DNA from: Odontocerum albicorne
Lineage: Eukaryota > Arthropoda > Insecta > Trichoptera > Odontoceridae
DNA: 64,000 bases
NCBI GenBank assembly: GCA_949825065.1
Contig: OX463848.1
Span: 40,593,380-40,657,379, forward strand
Direction: 5' to 3'
A program made the position numbers and the translations under genes. Each line of letters opens with the position of its first letter. Within the stretch, counting starts at the first letter, position 1. The notes beneath the pieces are model-generated. The model made no database searches. It was not told the DNA's origin and was given only the letters and a program-made list of their open reading frames with translations. This document shows positions 50,501 through 59,500 of the stretch, one piece after another.

Positions 50501-53500
50501 GTGAATGCGTCCGCAGTATATCTTTATCTCACTCCTGTGCGTGCCGAGGTGGTCGCAGACGTTGCCAATGATATAGTGGGTAGAATATTTATTGCCGAAA
50601 CGGTGAGACAACGCGATGCGTTCTCTTTCTACCGTGGAATGCAACGTAAATATTATTTGCGTGTAAACAATATTGACTGGTATGTGACCTTTGTACATAT
50701 CCAAAGGTTGATTCATCGGTCGTTGACCGTGCGTGTTGACAATATTTAGGGACGTCGGTATTCCCTACAAAGCTATCGACAGCTAGAAAAATCAAATTGA
50801 GCCCAGGGGGTCGATATCGACCACTTTGGAACTCTTGCTCTATGACATCAACAAATTTTCATTATTTCCCTGAAGTGCCTCTGCTTACATTTTTTTTGAC
50901 TGCTATTGAATTTGACCATATATAAGACATGGGACAATGGGCTTACATATAATTTTTTTACATTCTGTTAAGTTAGATAGTATATTTTTTAACATTTGTT
51001 TATCATTGTAAATAAGCTTGCAATATTACTGGAGTCAAGTGGGAATTCATTCTTATATTAAATAAAGTATTCCAAGGACTATATTATTTGATAAAAGTCA
51101 ATAAAAATAATAGGATCTATATTTGGGAAAATGTAGTATGGTTCCTGTGACGTTTGAAACGTCATGTCTCAAAGGGATGGGGTAAAATCGTTTTTTTTAC
51201 AAATCGAATAGTTTTTTTATAAACCGAAAAATTATTTTTCTCTAAACTGACGTTTTAATTCCTAATTATCATTATATTGACTTTCTAATGTATGTTATTG
51301 TATGATTTGTATCTATCTTTAGATAGGCCAAGATCCACTATGAACATTATAATTATGAACATTTAATTTTAATTCCTAATTATCATTATACTGACTTTAA
51401 AATTAATTGTATGATTTGTATCTATCTTTAAATAGGCCAATATCTACTATGAATTAATACTAATTACGAACATTTAATTTTAGATATAAAAAAATCGAAA
51501 ATCCAATTATCGAATACCCCATCTCTAGCCAATGCAGACTAACGTAGTGACTTTTGACAAACATCACCAAATATTATTTGATTTTAACAAACTGCCACAT
51601 TTTTGCTAATTTGTAACAAGATGTATTAATTTGTCATTATTGTTAGTTTTATGTAATGTATTTACCTTAATAACTTGCTATTTATTAGAATCGAGGCTTA
51701 TATTAAAGTTGATAAAAAAATTGAAATTACTGAACGTCGTTATAAGGTTGTATTGGGGCAAATTTGTGAACTGTTACAGGAACCGTGCTACAATTTCTTA
51801 AGTATAGTAAACAGCCTTGCTGCACTCCAGTTCCGTGTTTGGATACTTTTCTTGACAAATCAGATGGATATCTAACTCAATCTGTATTTTGATTAATTAT
51901 TTAGTATTACAGTGCTTTTATTCTATCATTTAAAATTGTATATGACAGTCAAGGATGATGTAAGAAGGTGAGGCTGTATGATTTCATAATAATTGGTCAT
52001 AATGGTTGAAAAAACAAAATTATACACTAAGTAGTGTTCTCGTAGTTAGTTCTATGAGATTTAATGACATCTATTTTTTGTTTAAAATTTATTTAACTTT
52101 GTTCACATGACAATATTTAAATATTGAAATCAGCTAACAATTCAATAGCAGTTTTTTTTTCTGATGAAGTTCCGCAAGGGTCTTAGTGAACTCTCTGTGA
52201 TAATATGTGACATGGTCTGATATGATGATGAAAGGCAATCCCTCATGATGAATGTAATTATCAGTCATCCTATCGATGAAAATAGTTGTGCGTATATTGG
52301 TTTGTTCTGTGCAAACCGTTGCACTTCAGCAAATGCACAATTTTAAGAGATTATACACAATGTTTTGACGGAAGGAGATCAATGTTCTAAGGCCATCAGT
52401 AGGTTTACTCTGTTGCAATTTTTTATTTGGCAGATTTATATAGCGCTTTTTTGTGTTGTAATAAGAAAGTCTTTGTAATACCTTAATAGTACAATAATAA
52501 TTTCTTGTAAGTATGTTATCTTATGAGCTACAGGAATACACAAATTCAATTGTAATATGTCTGTTGCAACCTTTTGTTTGGCAGATTTATAAAGATCTAA
52601 TTCTGTGCTGTAATAAGAAAGTCTTTGTAATACCTTAATAGTACAATAATAATTTCTTGTAAGTATGTTAGCTTATGAGCTACAGGAATACACAAATTCA
52701 ATTGTAATATGTCTGTTGCAACCTTTTGTTTGGCAGATTTATAAAGTGTTAATTCTGTGCTGTAATAAGAAAGTCTTTGTAATACCTTAATAGTACAATA
52801 ATAATTTATTGTAAGTATGTTATCTTATGAGCTACAGGAATACACAAATTCAATTGTAATATGTCTGTTGCAACCTTTTGTTTGGCAGATTTATAAAGTG
52901 CTATTTTTGTGCTGTAATAAGAAAGTCTTTGTAATACCTTAATAGTACAATAATAATTTCTTGTAAGTATGTTATCATATGAGCTACAGGAATACACAAA
53001 TTCAATTGTAATATGTCGGTTGCAACTTTTTGTTTGGCAGGTTTATAAAGTATTAATTCTGTGCTGTAATAAGAAAGTCTTTGTAATACCTTAATAGTAC
53101 AATAATAATTTCTTGTAAGTACGTTATCTTATGAGCTACAGGAATACACAAATTCAATTGTAATATGTCTGTTGCAACCTTTTGTTTGGCAGATTCATAA
53201 AGTATTAATTCTGTGCTGTAATAAGAAAGTCTTTGTAATACCTTAATAGTACAATAATAATTTATTGTAAGTATGTTATCTTATGAGCTACAGGAATACA
53301 CAAATTCAATTGTAATATGTCTGTTGCAACCTTTTGTTTGGCAGATTTATAAAGTGCTATTTTTGTGTTGTAATAAGAAAGACTTTGTAATACCTTAATA
53401 GTACAATAATAATTTCTTGTAAGTATGTTATCATATGAGCTACAGGAATACACAAATTCAATTGTAATATGTCGGTTGCAACTTTTTGTTTGGCAGGTTT

Positions 53501-56500
53501 ATAAAGTGCTATTTCTGTGTTGCAATAAGAAAGACTTTGTAATACCTTAATAGTACAGTACTCGGCGGTAAGTAATACGCATCGGGCTTAAGAAAGAGAA
53601 TGTCGACCATAATCAATCGGATAAGTTCGGCTTTGTAGAGCATCATCTCTGTCATTCATACACGCGTTCCGTCGCGATTTGTCAGTCGTTGTCAAGCGGT
53701 AGAGACGACACTACAAATCCGAAGTTAGCCGATTATGGCCGACAGTCTTTTTCTTAAGCCCGACGTGTATTACTTACCGCCGGGTACTGTATCATAAGAA
53801 TTTCTTGTAAATATTGTAATTTGTTATGAACTACAGGAAAACACAAATGTATCATATATACATCATATTATCCTCTAAAAGTAAAACCAGTTTGGAAGTG
53901 TATTCGGTAGGAATCAAACCTGGGGCACCCACTTGTATTGTATTGTATTACACTATCACTGTATACAGTACAACCTGAAGGGTTTCTTTCTAGTTCTAAC
54001 TCAATGAAGGAGCTTTGTAATTTATTTTTTGTCATTGTTCATAAGGTTTGTAATTGCAAATCTTACGTTACATATATACACCCTCCTACGACTATTACAA
54101 TCCCATTTATACAGTGTCTTTCTTATGGTGTCTATGTTTGTAGCGTTTTTGCAATTCATGAATGGTTCCCACACTATGTCGGATCTCAGAGAGTATTGTG
54201 TTTGCCAAAACGAACAGCCAAAGCAATGTAGTTGAATATTAGCATGTTTTGGTACAACTTTATATAACTATACAAACAAGCTCCTATGCCAAACTTGTAG
54301 TCAATACTCTGGCATAGAATACACCAAAGTGTGCGTTGTTTGACACCTGTGAAGTGTCGGTCTTAGCTTTGATGTAAATAAGAGACAATAGACACTTCAC
54401 CTAGACAGAAAGACAATATTGTACCTTTATATTATCTTTTTTTCTGGGTAAACTGTCTTTTGTCTATTAAAAGTATAACACTCATTATTTCATATGGATA
54501 CTCTATACCAGGGGTGCCCCACCTGTCGATCGTGATTTACCAATCGGTCGCAACAGTCTTTTAAGTAGGTTTTACTTTTTCTTACATTGCATGTACTAAA
54601 ATACATTTTAATTGTTTGCTCATAATATATTGGGTGTTAACATAAGTTGTGTCCGTTTTTTTTTTCAATTTAAAAATGAGCACCAAAAGTAAAACAAAAT
54701 GGTAAAGGTTATACATCATTCGAAAGAAAACTTTCTGCTCTACAAGATATTGTATTTGCTTTTACGTTACATATATTATTTTATTTGATTACAAGCCTTC
54801 AAATTGGAATGTCAAGTAGACGAAAGTGAGCATTTTCGACACCTCTAGTGGACTTCGATGAGGACTGCTTAATTAAACCATATTATTCATGAAAATCCCA
54901 TTCAAACCACCGTAGAATTGGCTAGCAGATTCATTGTAGTCACATGATTGTATACCGACATCTTAAATCAATGGAAAAAGTCCTGAAGTTCGACGCTTGG
55001 GTTCCACATGTTTTGAGTGAAAACAACAAAAATCAACGTTCGACAATTTCTGCTGGTTTGCTCGCGCGTCATCGAGCTACGCATGGCCACAAGCAAAGGT
55101 TCCATTACCGCATCATTACTGGCGATGAAAAATGGTTTGAAAATTGTGATGAAAAATGTTTGAAAGGGATCTTCATGAATAATATGGTTTAAGCGGTCCT
55201 CATCGAAGTCCACTGGTCGTCCGGAACGCTCCATGTCTTTCAGGTCGAAATTATCGTATTTGAAACGCAAAAGCTGTCCTTTAATTCAAAGCATCTTCAC
55301 CGTACACTTTGCAAATATCGCGAGCAGCTTTGGCAGCTTTATCCCCTCGATTGAACGCGAAATGAAAGAGGTGTCAAAAATGCTCACTTTCGTCTACTTG
55401 GCATTCCATTTTGAAGGCTTGTAATCAAATAAAATAATATATGTAACGTAAAAGTAAACACAATATCTTGTAGAGCAGAAAATTTCCTTTCGAATAACGT
55501 ATAACCTTTACCATTTTGTTTTACTTTTGGTGCTCATTTTTAAATTTGAAAAAAAACGGACACAACTTATGTTAACACGTAATACGAGTATATTAAATAT
55601 CTGATTATAATTTTGTATTTTTTCTTGTACACTGGTAGATCGTGACGTCACTTAAAAAAAAGTAGCCCACGTGTACAAAAAGGTTGGTCACCAAATTATG
55701 GTATACGTACCACTATACTAGAGAAAATGTAGCATGGTCCCTGTGACCTTTCACAAATTTGCCCCAATACAACCTTGTAACGACGTTCAGTAATTTTAAT
55801 TATTTTATCAACTTTAATATAAGCCTCGATTCTAATAAATAGCAAGTTATTTAGGTAAATACATTACATGAAACTAACAATAATGACAAATTAATACATC
55901 TTGTTACAAATTAGCAAAAATATTCGGTGACGTTCGTCAAAAGTCACTACGTTAGTCTGCATTGGCTAGGGATGGGATATACGATATTTTTTTATACATA
56001 AAATTAAATGTTCGTAATTAGCATTAATTCATAGTGGTTCTTGGCCTATTTAAAGATAGATACAAATCATACGATATTGTAATTTATTTTTAACAAACAC
56101 TGTTTATTCCACTTTTTTATGACGGTATAACCCTACCGGTTTCAAGGCTTTCACCTCATCTTCAGGGGAGCGCAAACAAGACTAAATGCTGTTCGGACTG
56201 GTACCGATATAGACACTTCAACGGTTGGAGGCGGGAGGGGTGAGGGGAAGGCTAGGTATTATTTCGGCCAAGAGCGGGGAGATTTTGGGGAAATAACTAT
56301 TCAACAGATGCTCTGATCTGTATATTGACTTAGAAATTTCTAGGGCCTCCAATCTGTCCAATCTATTTCCGTTGTCGCTAATATGTAAGAATTTGGCATC
56401 ATTGATAGAAAAAGTATGATTCTCACGGTGACAATGATTAGCCATTTCAGAATAAATTAGAGGATTTGTTAAGGCAGATTGGTGTTCACGAAATCTCTTT

Positions 56501-59500
56501 TCAAAAGATCTTCCTGTCTTTCCTATATAGAAATTATCACAGTCAGCACATAAAAGTTTATAAACTTTTATGTGCTGACTGTGATAATTTCTATATAGGA
56601 AAGACAGGAAGATCTTTTGAAAAGAGATTTCGTGAACACCAATCTGCCTTAACAAATCCTCTAATTTATTCTGAAATGGCTAATCATTGTCACCGTGAGA
56701 ATCATACTTTTTCTATCAATGATGCCAAATTCTTACATATTAGCGACAACGGAAATAGATTGGACAGATTGGAGGCCCTAGAAATTTCTAAGTCAATATA
56801 CAGATCAGAGCATCTGTTGAATAGTTATTTCCCCAAAATCTCCCCGCTCTTGGCCGAAATAATACCTAGCCTTCCCCTCACCCCTCCCGCCTCCAACCGT
56901 TGAAGTGTCTATATCGGTACCAGTCCGAACAGCATTTAGTCTTGTTTGCGCTCCCCTGAAGATGAGGTGAAAGCCTTGAAACCGGTAGGGTTATACCGTC
57001 ATAAAAAAGTGGAATAAACAGTGTTTGTTAAAAATAAATTACAATGTCTTTAAACCTCCACAACGTTAATGCCTTAACTATAAACAACAAATCATACGAT
57101 ACATTAGAAAGTCAGTATAATGAAAATTAGGAATCAAAACTTCAGTTTAGAGAAAAATCATTTTTTGAGTGATAAAAAAACGATTTTACCCCATCCCTTT
57201 GAGACATGAAATTTGAAACGTCACAGGGACCATGCTACATTTTCTTGAGTATAGTGGTACACGAGTAAGCAAGTGTTAAAATAATTAAGTTCCATAAATC
57301 TTAAACACAATACATATAATATTTACATGTTAAGGCTGACTTGCACCTGTTAAGTTTATTTAATGCGGGACACAAGTGATACATATTTTGCTCTTATATA
57401 GGGCAAGACAAACTTGTAACAATACTGTACAAAATATATTCAGAGCATTGTGACACAGAGTAATGTCAATATAGTGAATACAAAATGTACCCAAGTATCA
57501 ACAGCACCAACGATATATGTTATATCAGGATAATCTAGAGTTACCCAGTTAAAAGAATAAAACGCATTACATTTGGCATATGTCAATATAATTTTTCTTT
57601 AGATTTCACCCTTAAATTGTGGAAATAACGTTTACAAAATATGGTGTTCATAAAAATTGATGGTAAACTTGACCACTGTATTTTACGAACCTGATAACAA
57701 AAAAGAACCGAAAATATTGTGGCTCTCGACACGTTTGAGACTTTTGATGACATTAACCTTGGCTTCCCCTAATATATGAGAAGGTATATTGGATATAGAA
57801 GAGGCTAAGGATGTGTGTGTCGAGATAGGAAAGTCTGGCACTCTGTCCTCTCTGCCTACCCGAAAGGGAAATTATTTCACTACAGTAGAGCATCGATTAT
57901 CCGAAATAATTCGGGACTAGGGGTGTTCGGATAACTGATTTTTCGGATAACCGATTGTCACAAGTGAAGGCTTTGTCACAAGTGAAGGCTCACACGCCAC
58001 TAATGACGCGAAGTTGCTCACGTAGGCCGGTTGGCAGGGAGGGGGAAAGTGCTGCAGCGCCCCAGCAATTTGATATTCAATACATACTATAAAACACGAT
58101 AAGTTTTCATAAAATTGAATTTCTATACTATACTTCGGAAAGTCTAGGATGAACCGTGCGACGTTTGTCACAAAGGGATATGGGGTAAAATCGTTTTTTT
58201 TTTTTTAAAATCGAATAGTTTTTTTACAAATCGAACAATTGTTTTTCTCTAAACTGACGTTTTAATTCCTAATTTTCATTATACTGACTTTCTAATGTAT
58301 TGTATGATTTGTATGTATCTTTAAATAGGCCAAGATTCACTATGAATTAATACTAATTACGAACATTTAATTAAAATCGATTTTCGAAATCGATTTTTGA
58401 AAATCCAATTATCGAATACTTCATCCCTAGCCAATGCAAGCTAACGTAGTGACTTTTGACAAACGTCACCAACTATTATTTGATTTTAACAAACTGCCAC
58501 ATTTTTACTAATTTGTGACAAGATGTATTAATTTGTAATTATTGTTAGTTTTATGTAATGTATTTACCTAAATAACTTGCTATTTATTAGAATTGAGGCT
58601 TATATTAAAGTTGATCAAATAATTAAAATTACTGAACATCGTTACAAGGTTGTATTGGGGCAAATTTGTGAGCTGTCACAGGGCTCATCCTAGATTTTCC
58701 GAACTATAGCGGCCGCAAATTTGAACTTTCGTTTAACCGATGTTACTGTTGATCGGTATTAGGAAAATCGATGCTCTACTGTTATTATATTAAACCCCGA
58801 TACACGTGTTTCTATTACCTATCGCAAGGCTCTCTTCAGGCGGAATCATACTGGTGTCATGTTACTACCATATGGACCACCCACCATACACTTTCGATGT
58901 GGGTGGTCCATAGCAACATGACATCAGTCTGACAAAAGGACTGCTCTTATAACAAACCGGTAACATTGCGCCTGAATAAAACCTCGGGATAGGAGATAGA
59001 AACACGTGTAGTGGGGATAAAAGTAATTAGTGGAATAACAAAGTAATTTATTGTAAAATATTCTATTATGTAGTTCCACAAAGTAAAAGTAAAAACCTTT
59101 AGTAAATATTTACATTATTCATGGATTAAACTTTTGATGAATGGCCTCTTATATGTCCTTGCTACTGTTCAAACACAGACTTAAATGTATGTATCCTAAA
59201 GCAGAAAAAAACATTTAAAGAAATCTAAAAGGATTTTTTTTAAATAGATATGACCGAAGTCATAGGTATCCTTATACCCTCGAACGCTAAGCGGAAAAAG
59301 TGTCTCTGTCGTTCGAGGGGAGTAGCACAGCGGGGGGTTCGAACCGACGACCTTCCGCACGGAAGTCCAGTGCGTTACCGCGCGACCATGCACCTCACAA
59401 TGGTGTATTATTAAAAGCTTACTATAACTTTCAGACTACTGAGTGAAGTCATGAGTAGGTTTATTATTTTTCTCCATGTCTCCAAGATATAACAATTGAA

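Larger units (their letters stand above)
54518..55690. mobile_element. hAT-like ends around a fold-back mariner
   Basis: Left caggggtgccccacctgtcg with gatcgtgatttacc; right gtagatcgtgacgtcac and aagtagcccacgtg. It resembles CAGGGGTG-type hAT derivatives. Bounds are approximate; no target duplication was defined. Confidence 0.45.
56077..57087. mobile_element. Penelope-like element as a spacer-less palindrome
   Basis: Positions 56077-57044 form an inverted repeat of two 484-bp arms meeting at 56560/56561 without a spacer. The two encoded 145-residue frames are identical. A single unpaired tail of 43 bp (57045-57087, atgtctttaaacctccac...) is present only at the right. The insertion is bounded by a 14-bp duplication. 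Each arm runs from the aaacactgtttattccactt end through cctaccggtttcaaggct to a GIY-YIG coding stretch. Confidence 0.92.
55708..57260. mobile_element. MITE-A copy 3, split by the Penelope-like palindrome
   Basis: Ends gtaccactatactagagaaa and, inverted, tttcttgagtatagtggtac. The body is in inverse orientation relative to copy 1 and is split at caaatcatacgata, which is duplicated at 56063-56076 and 57088-57101. Confidence 0.9.

Noticed and set aside
52806..53453. Paired 63-residue frames on - (52806 and 53262)
   Set aside because: They are exactly three 152-bp satellite units apart; the frames are by-products of the array.
56077..57087. Assembly artefact as the sole explanation of the palindrome
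   Set aside because: Not excluded, but the 14-bp target duplication and the one-sided 43-bp tail fit a biological insertion better; read-level evidence would decide.
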